NCBI GenBank assembly: GCA_947626365.1
Contig: CANQRW010000017.1
Location: 1 to 52,904, forward strand
Source of the DNA: an uncultured Lachnospiraceae bacterium
GTDB lineage: Bacteria; Bacillota; Clostridia; Lachnospirales; Lachnospiraceae
Length of the DNA: 52,904 nt
Direction of reading: 5' to 3'
The position numbers and the translations under genes are program-made. Positions 16,671 through 23,796 of this stretch are shown piece after piece; the first letter of the stretch is position 1, and the number at the start of each line of letters is the position of its first letter. Under the pieces are notes generated by a model. The model had not been told where the DNA came from. It saw nothing but the letters and a program-made list of their open reading frames with translations, and searched no databases.

Positions 16671-18026
16671 ATGGCAAAGTATTTTGGAACAGACGGCTTT
16701 CGCGGCGAGGCCAATGTAACTTTGAATGTGGAGCATGCCTTTAAGATCGGGCGTTTTCTGGGCTGGTACTATGGACAGAAACGGGCAAGCGGTCCGGCAA
16801 AGGTAGTTATCGGCAAGGATACCCGCCGGTCCTCTTACATGTTTGAGTATGCTCTTGCCGCAGGCCTTACGGCTTCCGGCGCGGACGCGTATCTTCTGCA
16901 TGTTACCACGACTCCCAGCGTATCCTACGTGGTGCGCACGGAGGATTTTGACGGCGGGATCATGATCTCTGCCAGCCACAATCCCTACTATGACAACGGG
17001 ATTAAACTGATCAATTATTACGGCGAGAAGATGGATGAAGATACGATCATGAAGGTAGAGGCCTATCTGGACGGTTATTCCGGCGAGATTCCGCTGGCGA
17101 CCAGAGAGAAGATGGGCTGCACCGTAGACTATGCCAGCGGGAGAAACCGCTATATAGGATATCTGATTTCCCTTGCTACCCGTTCCTATGCGGGAAAGAG
17201 AGTGGGGCTGGACTGCGCCAACGGAAGCGCCTGGATGATTGCCAAGAGTGTGTTTGATGCCCTGGGCGCCAAGACCTATGTGATCGGCAATGCGCCTGAC
17301 GGTATGAATATCAATAAAGACTGCGGTTCTACTCATATTGAGAATCTCCAGAAGTTTGTAAAAGAGAATCAGCTGGATGTAGGCTTCGCGTTTGACGGAG
17401 ATGCGGACCGCTGCCTGTGTGTGGACGAGAAGGGCAATGTAGTGGATGGAGACAAGATTCTCTACATATATGGCTGCTATCTGAAAGAGAGAGGGAAACT
17501 GGTAGGCAATAAGATCGTCACGACGGTTATGTCCAATTTCGGCCTGTACAAGGCTTTGGATGAGGCCGGTATCGGCTATGAGAAGACCGCGGTAGGCGAC
17601 AAGTACGTCTATGAGAATATGGTGTCCAACAACTACCGTATCGGCGGTGAACAGTCCGGCCACATTATCTTCCGGAAATATGCCACTACCGGAGACGGCA
17701 TTCTGACCGCTATCAAGATGATGGAGGTTATGCTGGAGAAAAAGCTGCCTCTCAGCAAGCTGGCTGAGCCGATGGTAACGTATCCTCAGGTGCTTCAGAA
17801 TATCCGTGTGAAAGATAAGGCTGCGGCCAGGGAGGACAGCGATGTCCAGGCAGTGGTGGCCCAGGTTGCGGAAGAACTGGGCGACGAAGGGCGTATTCTG
17901 GTGAGAGAGAGCGGCACAGAGCCGGTGATCCGTGTTATGGTGGAAGCGGACAGCAAAGAAAAGTGCCGGGAATATGTGGACAGGGTGATCCGTAAAATCA
18001 AAGAAAAAGGGCACGAGGAGGCTTAA
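16671..18026 (+). CDS. glmM: Phosphoglucosamine mutase
   Basis: 451 aa. It converts glucosamine-6-phosphate to glucosamine-1-phosphate on the way to UDP-GlcNAc for peptidoglycan. Visible motifs: substrate entry KYFGTDGFRGEAN, phosphoserine loop ISASHNPYYDNGIK (active Ser about residue 100), metal loop DGDADR, and phosphate-binding RESGTEPVIRVMVE, the GlmM-type ending. Start at 16671: GGAGG (16658-16662) lies eight bases upstream, while the earlier in-frame ATG overlaps that site. glmS follows after three bases, so product and precursor enzymes are made together. Length is normal. Confidence 0.95.
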   Translation: MAKYFGTDGFRGEANVTLNVEHAFKIGRFLGWYYGQKRASGPAKVVIGKDTRRSSYMFEYALAAGLTASGADAYLLHVTTTPSVSYVVRTEDFDGGIMISASHNPYYDNGIKLINYYGEKMDEDTIMKVEAYLDGYSGEIPLATREKMGCTVDYASGRNRYIGYLISLATRSYAGKRVGLDCANGSAWMIAKSVFDALGAKTYVIGNAPDGMNINKDCGSTHIENLQKFVKENQLDVGFAFDGDADRCLCVDEKGNVVDGDKILYIYGCYLKERGKLVGNKIVTTVMSNFGLYKALDEAGIGYEKTAVGDKYVYENMVSNNYRIGGEQSGHIIFRKYATTGDGILTAIKMMEVMLEKKLPLSKLAEPMVTYPQVLQNIRVKDKAAAREDSDVQAVVAQVAEELGDEGRILVRESGTEPVIRVMVEADSKEKCREYVDRVIRKIKEKGHEEA

Positions 18027-18029
18027 GCG

Positions 18030-19871
18030 ATGTGTGGAATCGTAGGATACACCGGCAGCAGCCAGGCTGCTCCCATATTGCTTGACGGTCTGGAGAAGCT
18101 GGAATACCGCGGCTACGACTCGGCCGGTATTGCTGTGTTCAGCAAAAAGAAAAAATCCGAACCGTCCATCGAGGTGATCAAGGCCAAGGGGCGGCTGAAG
18201 GTGCTTTTTGAGATGACGGACAGCGGCAAGTCGGTGAAGGGGACCTGCGGCATCGGCCATACCCGCTGGGCTACTCATGGGGAGCCCTCCGTGGTCAATT
18301 CCCATCCGCAGTACGCCAAAGACAAGAGAGTTGTGGTGGTTCACAACGGAATCATAGAGAATTATCAGGAACTGAAGGAACGGCTGATGAGAGACGGCTG
18401 TGAGTTCGTGTCCGCTACGGATACGGAGGTTGTGGCCCATCTGCTTGACCGGTATTATGACAGCGACCCGATTGATGCCATCAGCAAGCTGATGTACCAT
18501 GTGCGGGGGTCTTACGCCCTGGGAATCCTGTTTCAGGATCGTCCGGGCGAGATTTACGCGGTCCGCAAGGACAGCCCGCTGATCGTGGGGCGGTCTTCCG
18601 GCGGCAATTTCATTGCGTCTGATGTGCCGGCTATCCTGAAGTATACCCGCGACGTATGCTTCATCGAGAATCAGGTGATTGTCCGTCTGACCGGAAAGGA
18701 CATTCAGTTTTTCGATGTGGATAAGGCGGAGCTTAAGAAGGAATTTACCCAGATCCAGTGGGATACGGAGGCGGCGGAGAAGGGCGGCTTCAAGCATTTT
18801 ATGCTGAAGGAGATTTATGAGCAGCCCAAGGCGGTCCGGGATACCATCAGCCCCCGGATTAAGGACGGAAAGGTGAATCTGGAAGAACTGAATCTGAGTC
18901 AGGAGGAGTTATCTTCCATCCGCCGGATTCAGATGGTCGCCTGCGGCTCCGCCTATCATGTGTGCATGACGGCCCGCTATATGATGGAGGAACTGGTGCG
19001 GATTCCCGTGGATGTGGATCTGGCCAGCGAGTTCCGCTACCGGAAACCGGTTCTGGAAGAAAACACGCTGGTGATCGTCATCAGCCAGTCCGGGGAGACG
19101 GCAGATTCCCTGGCGGCTCTTCGGGAAGCGAAGAAACTGGGACATAAGGTTTTGGCTGTTGTCAATGTGGTGGGAAGTTCCATTGCCCGTGAGGCGGACA
19201 GCGTTTTCTACACCTGGGCAGGACCCGAGATTTCCGTGGCTACCACCAAAGCTTACAGCACCCAGCTGGCGGCGGTCTATCTTCTGGCCATAGTTCTGGG
19301 AAAGGCCAGAGGTATGGTGGATGAGCAGGCGGAAGCAGAGATGGTGGAAGAACTTCAGAGACTTCCGGAGAAGATTGAGAGGATTCTGGAGGAGAAGGAG
19401 CGGATCCAGTGGTTTGCCAACAAATTCTCTCACAGCAAGGATATTTTCTTTATCGGAAGAGGGCTGGACTATGCCTCATCCCTGGAAGGTTCCCTGAAGC
19501 TGAAGGAGATTTCCTATATCCATTCGGAGGCGTATGCGGCAGGCGAACTGAAGCATGGAACCATTTCTCTGATTGAAGACGGGATTCTGGTGGTGGGAGT
19601 CGCCACTCAGAGCGAACTGTTTGAGAAGCTGATCAGCAACATGGTAGAGGTGAAAAGCAGGGGAGCTTATGTGCTGGGCGTCACCAGCTACGGCAACTAC
19701 AATATGGAGGACGTGGCCAACTATACCATCTATGTTCCAAAGACCATGGAATGTTTTGCCGCCAGCCTGGTGGTGATTCCTCTCCAGCTTCTGGCCTATT
19801 ATGTGGCGCTCGGCAAGGGCCTGGACGTGGATAAGCCCAGGAACCTGGCCAAGTCGGTGACGGTGGAATAA
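18030..19871 (+). CDS. glmS: Glutamine-fructose-6-phosphate aminotransferase (isomerising)
   Basis: 613 aa. It makes glucosamine-6-phosphate from fructose-6-phosphate and glutamine, the step before GlmM. The chain begins MCGIVGYTG, so Cys2 becomes the N-terminal nucleophile of the glutaminase domain. GHTRWATHGEPS and the two SIS domains (ACGSAYH, ISQSGETADS, GRGLDYASSLEGSLKLKE) follow, ending in the conserved PRNLAKSVTVE. Strong GAGGAGG before the ATG. No glmS ribozyme fits in the three bases upstream and none was seen before glmM. Its terminator (19906-19933) lies in the convergent neighbour. Confidence 0.97.
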   Translation: MCGIVGYTGSSQAAPILLDGLEKLEYRGYDSAGIAVFSKKKKSEPSIEVIKAKGRLKVLFEMTDSGKSVKGTCGIGHTRWATHGEPSVVNSHPQYAKDKRVVVVHNGIIENYQELKERLMRDGCEFVSATDTEVVAHLLDRYYDSDPIDAISKLMYHVRGSYALGILFQDRPGEIYAVRKDSPLIVGRSSGGNFIASDVPAILKYTRDVCFIENQVIVRLTGKDIQFFDVDKAELKKEFTQIQWDTEAAEKGGFKHFMLKEIYEQPKAVRDTISPRIKDGKVNLEELNLSQEELSSIRRIQMVACGSAYHVCMTARYMMEELVRIPVDVDLASEFRYRKPVLEENTLVIVISQSGETADSLAALREAKKLGHKVLAVVNVVGSSIAREADSVFYTWAGPEISVATTKAYSTQLAAVYLLAIVLGKARGMVDEQAEAEMVEELQRLPEKIERILEEKERIQWFANKFSHSKDIFFIGRGLDYASSLEGSLKLKEISYIHSEAYAAGELKHGTISLIEDGILVVGVATQSELFEKLISNMVEVKSRGAYVLGVTSYGNYNMEDVANYTIYVPKTMECFAASLVVIPLQLLAYYVALGKGLDVDKPRNLAKSVTVE

Positions 19872-19880
19872 AAAGAACGA

Positions 19881-20753
19881 TTAAAATTCTCCAAAGGTAT
19901 GATTCAGGCGGGCATCCAAAGGCTCGCCTTTTTCAATGTGATTTTTGAAGTTCTGGATCAGTTCCGCGGCATCTGACACGGCAGTGTCGTAATGTTTCGT
20001 CAGACGGCTGCAGATGGAAGCGCAGGCGGGATTGGCCTTCGGCTGCATGACCATGTCGTAAAGGTCCTGCGGGCAATGGACAAGTATCATGGCGCTGCGG
20101 AGGATGCGGCGTCTTGCCGGTGTGCGTATGGTCAGCAGGTTTATGTAGAAACGAATGGAACGGATTGCCGTCAGTGCCTCTCTGGGCCCCACGCCGGAAA
20201 AGAAACGGGAAATGACCCTTGCGTTTCTCTGAGTCGCCCGGAAATGCCGGGTAGGGTGATAATACATAGGATCAATGCCGTCCTTTATCATATACCAGCG
20301 GTCCAGTTCCGCTTCAATCTCACTGTGAGAGATACCGGTGCGGCGCACCGACTGTTCCACATAAGGGTGGCAGTTGCTGTCCAGGGCGAAATGACACAAA
20401 AATCCGTACAGATACGCCATGGAGGGAGCCATATCTTCGGCTGGGATGACAGGTTCTGTCTGGATGGATGATTGTTCAGAGACAGAATTGTCCCCTTCCG
20501 TATTTATGCGGGTCTGCCGTCCCAGCGCATGGGCCGCGGCAGAGAAAAATACCATGCCGGGCCGTTTGTGCATGGCGAAACCAAGACGGTTGACCGGGTT
20601 CCGAAACAGCGCTTTATAGTAGAACAGCAGGTCCGGACCGTGCAGGCCGATACAGAACAGATCCAGATACGGACGGATATCCTGGCGGATCTGCAGAGGA
20701 AGTCTTTTATATACATCAGTTCCAAAACGATAGTGTGTGTAAGTAGTAGGCAT
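19881..20753 (-). CDS. Zinc-dependent phospholipase C-like protein
   Basis: 290 aa from the ATG at 20753 (MPTTYTHYRFG). On the minus strand GGAGG lies nine bases before this ATG, and the upstream in-frame ATG directly touches GGAGG. The family (zinc-dependent PLC, S1/P1-like) has scattered His/Asp ligands: THYRFG, GLHGPDLLFYY, HFALDSNCHPYVEQ and the HSEIE segment are present here. No signal peptide is visible, unlike secreted toxins, so a cytoplasmic or membrane-side phosphoesterase is more likely. It overlaps the upstream SDR stop (TAATG), so the two are coupled. Substrate unknown. Confidence 0.75.
   Translation of the reverse strand: MPTTYTHYRFGTDVYKRLPLQIRQDIRPYLDLFCIGLHGPDLLFYYKALFRNPVNRLGFAMHKRPGMVFFSAAAHALGRQTRINTEGDNSVSEQSSIQTEPVIPAEDMAPSMAYLYGFLCHFALDSNCHPYVEQSVRRTGISHSEIEAELDRWYMIKDGIDPMYYHPTRHFRATQRNARVISRFFSGVGPREALTAIRSIRFYINLLTIRTPARRRILRSAMILVHCPQDLYDMVMQPKANPACASICSRLTKHYDTAVSDAAELIQNFKNHIEKGEPLDARLNHTFGEF
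19906..19933 (+). terminator. glmS terminator inside the convergent gene
   Basis: AGGCGGGC (19906-19913) pairs with GCTCGCCT (19922-19929), one wobble, 8 nt loop, followed by five Ts. It sits about 35 bases past the glmS stop and within the last codons of the convergent phospholipase-like gene. Confidence 0.8.
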
Positions 20754-21553
20754 TAATTCCATCCTCCGTCAAGACCTATGACCTGACCGGTCAGGTAGGA
20801 GTTTTCCTGTGCCAGATAAAAGACCAGGTCCGCCGCTTCATCGGGCGTTCCCAGACGCCCGGCAGGAATCTCCTCCGCAAGGGCCTTCAGTTCTTCTTCG
20901 CTCAGAAAGTGATTCATCTCCGTGTCGATGGCGCCGCAGGCGACGGCGTTTACCTGAATATTGCTGGGGGCCAGCTCTTTGGCCAGGGCTTTGGTGAGGG
21001 CATTGACAGCCCCCTTGGAAGCAGAATAGGCCGCCTCGCAGGAGGCGCCTCTTTGGCCCCACACGGAAGAAATATTAATGATTTTGCCGGATTTGCGGGA
21101 GACCATATCCGGGATGGCCAGTCTGCTCAGGTTAAAAACAGAGGTCAGATTGGTGCGTATGATCCGGTCCCAGTCGCCGGCCGACATATCCTGAAGAAGC
21201 CCTACATAGGAGATTCCGGCATTGTTGACCAGGATGTCCAGGTGGCCGAAGGCTTCTTTGATCCGGGCATACAGTCTTTCGCAGGCGGCCGGATCGCCCA
21301 TGTCTCCGAGAAAAGAGAGGCAGCGGGGAGTTCCGTTTTCCGCAGACGGTCTGCCTAAGGTGTCTGCCGGCCCGCGCCCGGCGGACTGCCGGGCGGCCTG
21401 TATCGCCCGGATTTCGGCTTCCGTCTCCGCAAGCAGGTTTTCGCTGCGGACGCAGTTAATTACCACGTTATAATCTTCCTGAGCGAATTTGATGGCGATC
21501 GCCCTGCCGATTCCCCGGGACGCTCCGGTCACCAGGACTGTTTTTCCGGTCAT
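20753..21553 (-). CDS. Short-chain dehydrogenase/reductase, FabG-like
   Basis: 266 aa. Classical SDR: NAD(P) motif TGASRGIGRA, NNAG, catalytic Ser in INISSVWGQRG, YSASKG with catalytic Tyr and Lys, and a C-terminal YLTGQVIGLDGGW typical of 3-oxoacyl-ACP reductases. An insert of about 25 residues (residues ~55-80, rich in Gly/Ala/Arg) lies between the second helix and the LGDMGD strand, which FabG lacks. It is not near other fatty acid genes but is coupled to the phospholipase-like gene, so its substrate is open. TAAGGAGA lies before the ATG. It is divergent from trxB. Confidence 0.85.
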   Translation of the reverse strand: MTGKTVLVTGASRGIGRAIAIKFAQEDYNVVINCVRSENLLAETEAEIRAIQAARQSAGRGPADTLGRPSAENGTPRCLSFLGDMGDPAACERLYARIKEAFGHLDILVNNAGISYVGLLQDMSAGDWDRIIRTNLTSVFNLSRLAIPDMVSRKSGKIINISSVWGQRGASCEAAYSASKGAVNALTKALAKELAPSNIQVNAVACGAIDTEMNHFLSEEELKALAEEIPAGRLGTPDEAADLVFYLAQENSYLTGQVIGLDGGWN

Positions 21554-21676
21554 GAATAGTCTCCTTAAAGTACAGCTGCGGAAATATTATGGTTTGCTGC
21601 CGAAATGTGATAATTCCGACGAAGATATGATACCACTGTGTAAAAAAAATAGCAAGAATACATAGTTGGAATTCAT

Positions 21677-21706
21677 TTGTATATTTTATATCCTTTGTGT
21701 TATACT
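21677..21706 (+). promoter_or_regulatory. Candidate trxB promoter
   Basis: TTGTAT (21677-21682), 18 bp spacer, TATACT (21701-21706), 38 bases upstream of the trxB start. Confidence 0.5.
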
Positions 21707-21743
21707 GTCAGAAGGAAATCTGACAAGCGGAGGATGGTTACAT

Positions 21744-22676
21744 ATGGATAAACTGTATGATCTGATTATTATCGGTTCCGGACCTGCGGGACTGGCGGCA
21801 GGAATCTACGCGGAGAGGGCCAGGCTGGATTCCATTGTCATAGAGAAAGAGTATGTCAGCGGCGGCCAGGTGGTGAACACCTACGAGGTGGATAATTACC
21901 CCGGACTGCCCGGAATCAACGGATTCGATATGGGCATGAAGTTCCGGGAGCACGCGGATAATCTGGGAGTGAATTTCATCACGGACCGGGCAGAACGTGT
22001 GGAATCGTATGAGGAGAACGGGAAGAAGAGAAATCGTGTGGTCTGTGAAAACGAGACCTACACGGCGAAAACGGTGATCATCGCTACAGGCGCTGTCCAT
22101 CGGAAGCTGGGAGTGCCGGGTGAAGAAGAGCTGGCAGGCATGGGCGTTTCCTACTGCGCCACCTGCGACGGCGCCTTTTTCCGGAATAAAGATGTGGCTG
22201 TGGTAGGCGGGGGCGATGTAGCCCTGGAGGACGCCATTTTCCTGGCGAGAGCCTGCAGGAAGGTATACCTGATCCATCGCCGGGATGAGCTGCGCGGGGC
22301 GAAAAGCCTGCAGGAGAAGCTTATGAGCCTGGAAAATGTGGAGATTCTCTGGGATACGGTGGTGACGGAGATTAAAGGGCAGGGTCAGGTCAGCGCCGCG
22401 GTACTGCAGAATAAGAAGACCGGACAGACCGGAGAGCTGGAGCTTCAGGGCGTGTTCATCGCTGTGGGAATTACCCCCAGCAGTCAGATATTTGAAGGGC
22501 TGGTGGAGATGGAGCACGGATATATCAGGGCCGATGAGACAGGGACGACCTCTGTGCCGGGAATCTTCGCGGCGGGAGACGTGCGGACCAAGGCCCTGCG
22601 CCAGATCGTGACGGCTGTGTCCGACGGCGCCAACGCGGTGGCATCGGCGGAACGGTACCTGACCGGGCAGGGATGA
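21744..22676 (+). CDS. trxB: Thioredoxin reductase
   Basis: 310 aa from ATG 21744, which follows GGAGG; the open frame extends upstream across the promoter. FAD site GSGPAGLAAGIYAERA, the redox-active C138-A-T-C141 (YCATCDGAFF), NAD(P) site VVGGGDVALEDA and the C-terminal FAD contact GIFAAGDVRTKALRQIVTA. It reduces thioredoxin with NADPH in the cytosol; some clostridial homologues use reduced ferredoxin or NADH instead, but here the second dinucleotide-binding site is intact. No thioredoxin gene is adjacent. A strong terminator hairpin follows. Confidence 0.92.
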   Translation: MDKLYDLIIIGSGPAGLAAGIYAERARLDSIVIEKEYVSGGQVVNTYEVDNYPGLPGINGFDMGMKFREHADNLGVNFITDRAERVESYEENGKKRNRVVCENETYTAKTVIIATGAVHRKLGVPGEEELAGMGVSYCATCDGAFFRNKDVAVVGGGDVALEDAIFLARACRKVYLIHRRDELRGAKSLQEKLMSLENVEILWDTVVTEIKGQGQVSAAVLQNKKTGQTGELELQGVFIAVGITPSSQIFEGLVEMEHGYIRADETGTTSVPGIFAAGDVRTKALRQIVTAVSDGANAVASAERYLTGQG

Positions 22677-22689
22677 GACAGAAGATTCG

Positions 22690-22739
22690 GGGGCCGCTGC
22701 AGAAATTTCACGGTAATATTTCTGCAGCGGCCCCTTGTT
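22690..22739 (+). terminator. trxB terminator with 17-bp perfect stem
   Basis: Positions 22690-22706 pair perfectly with 22718-22734 (GGGGCCGCTGC.../...GCAGCGGCCCC), 11 nt loop, followed by TTGTT. It lies between convergent trxB and hpf. The run of Ts is short, but the stem is very stable. Confidence 0.8.
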
Positions 22740-22790
22740 CATTACGTCAGTATTCAGTTGTATTCCGGATTCTGACGGGCAGGTCCGGCA

Positions 22791-23321
22791 TCAGAACTCC
22801 GGTTCAATCAGTCCGTAGTTATTGCCTTTTCTCTTATAAACCACATTGACCTGGTCGGTTTCGGCGTTGAGGAACATGTAGAAATTATGGCCCAGAAGTT
22901 CCATCTCGATGCAGGCATCCTCCGGAAACATGGGTTTCATGCCAAACCGCTTGGTCTTGACAATATTGATCTCCTCATCATCCACATCCTCGTCAGACTC
23001 CAAAAACAGCTGGGAGAAGGACTGGGCCGACTGTTTCCGGTCAATGATCTTCTTCTTATATCTGCGTACCTGCCGTTCAATAACTTCTTCCACCAGATCG
23101 ATGGAGACATACATATCATTGCTGGACTCCTCAGCCCGGATAATCCCTCCTTTGATGGGTATGGTCACCTCAATCTTCTGTTCGCCGCGCTGGATGCTCA
23201 AGGTGACGATCACCTCCGTGGTGGGGGTGAAATAATGTTCCAGTTTCCCCAGTTTCTCCTCAATAGCTTCTCTCAGCCCTGTGGATACTTCCATGTTTCT
23301 TCCGGTAATCGTAAAACGCAT
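22791..23321 (-). CDS. hpf: Ribosome hibernation promoting factor, long form
   Basis: 176 aa. The N-terminal domain (about 1-95, MRFTITGRNMEVSTGLREAI..., with a basic segment RQVRRYKKKIIDR) binds the small subunit decoding region. A flexible linker leads to the C-terminal dimerisation domain (about 120-176, VKTKRFGMKPM...EEA-type, ending YGLIEPEF), which pairs two 70S ribosomes into 100S particles. A good promoter TTGAAT-17-TATACT reads into it, and a Spo0A-box core lies upstream of that promoter. This agrees with expression on entry into stationary phase. It is divergent from secA, a conserved neighbour in clostridia. Confidence 0.95.
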   Translation of the reverse strand: MRFTITGRNMEVSTGLREAIEEKLGKLEHYFTPTTEVIVTLSIQRGEQKIEVTIPIKGGIIRAEESSNDMYVSIDLVEEVIERQVRRYKKKIIDRKQSAQSFSQLFLESDEDVDDEEINIVKTKRFGMKPMFPEDACIEMELLGHNFYMFLNAETDQVNVVYKRKGNNYGLIEPEF

Positions 23322-23351
23322 ATAATCAACTCCTTCGTTTGGGATGGTTAT

Positions 23352-23380
23352 AGTATATCACATATGTTCAAAATATTCAA
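23352..23380 (-). promoter_or_regulatory. hpf promoter
   Basis: On the minus strand TTGAAT (23375-23380), 17 bp spacer, TATACT (23352-23357), about 30 bases from the hpf start. Confidence 0.75.
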
Positions 23381-23398
23381 TCATAATTGTTGAAGTAT

Positions 23399-23405
23399 TT
23401 CGACA
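23399..23405 (-). promoter_or_regulatory. Spo0A-box core upstream of hpf
   Basis: TGTCGAA on the minus strand, 18 bp upstream of the hpf -35. A 7-mer match by itself is weak evidence; the position and the family's stationary-phase control make it worth noting. Confidence 0.4.
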
Positions 23406-23522
23406 ATTATGCGTAAAGATTGGAGAATTCCGCGATTTTTTGTGGGGTAATTTTGAACAAAAAGGAAAAGTTTATGAGTTCTTAACAAAAATAATTCCTG
23501 TCAGGAGACGTCCAATTCTTTT

Positions 23523-23593
23523 TGTGGATAATGTGGATAACTCGGTGTATAACTTATTTTCCTTTTAAAATGGACAATCTTTCCTGTGGATAA
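23523..23593 (+). promoter_or_regulatory. Cluster of DnaA boxes
   Basis: Three perfect copies of TGTGGATAA (complement TTATCCACA) at 23523-23531, 23532-23540 (directly abutting) and 23585-23593, plus an 8/9 match GGTGTATAA at 23544-23552, all in the same orientation within 71 bp. No dnaA, dnaN or other origin gene is present nearby. Likely a DnaA binding site used for regulation or titration rather than a full origin. Confidence 0.7.
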
Positions 23594-23720
23594 ATTCAAA
23601 GCGGTTGGTGAATAAATAGACAATCGAACACAATTTTTGTGCAATCTGCTGTATTTACAATAATGGGAATAGTTATGTCATCCTGAAAAGTAAATTTTTT
23701 GTGAATACGAATTGATTTGG

Positions 23721-23749
23721 TTGAATAAACGGGCGGTTGGTGATACAAT
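23721..23749 (+). promoter_or_regulatory. secA promoter
   Basis: TTGAAT (23721-23726), 17 bp spacer, TACAAT (23744-23749), 47 bases upstream of the secA start. Confidence 0.7.
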
Positions 23750-23796
23750 AAATAAGATTATACCTGACAAAATGAGCATTATAGGAGTGAATTAAG

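Larger units (their letters stand above)
23322..23796. other. 475-bp hpf/secA intergenic region with promoters and DnaA boxes
   Basis: No gene was accepted. From left to right it holds the hpf promoter on the minus strand (23352-23380), a Spo0A-box core (23399-23405), a cluster of DnaA-box sequences in one orientation (23523-23593), AT-rich sequence, and the secA promoter (23721-23749). Base composition is clearly more AT-rich than the flanking genes. Confidence 0.7.

Noticed and set aside
16482-18797. 771-residue minus-strand open frame over glmM and glmS
   Set aside because: Shadow of two highly conserved genes; no family motif in its translation.
23344-23568. 74-residue frame in the hpf/secA spacer
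   Set aside because: Overlaps the DnaA boxes and the hpf promoter, no ribosome binding site, sequence low in complexity and unlike any known protein.
23523-23593. Chromosomal origin of replication
   Set aside because: DnaA boxes are present, but dnaA, dnaN, recF or rpmH are not nearby and the cluster is small; a regulatory or titration site is the safer reading.
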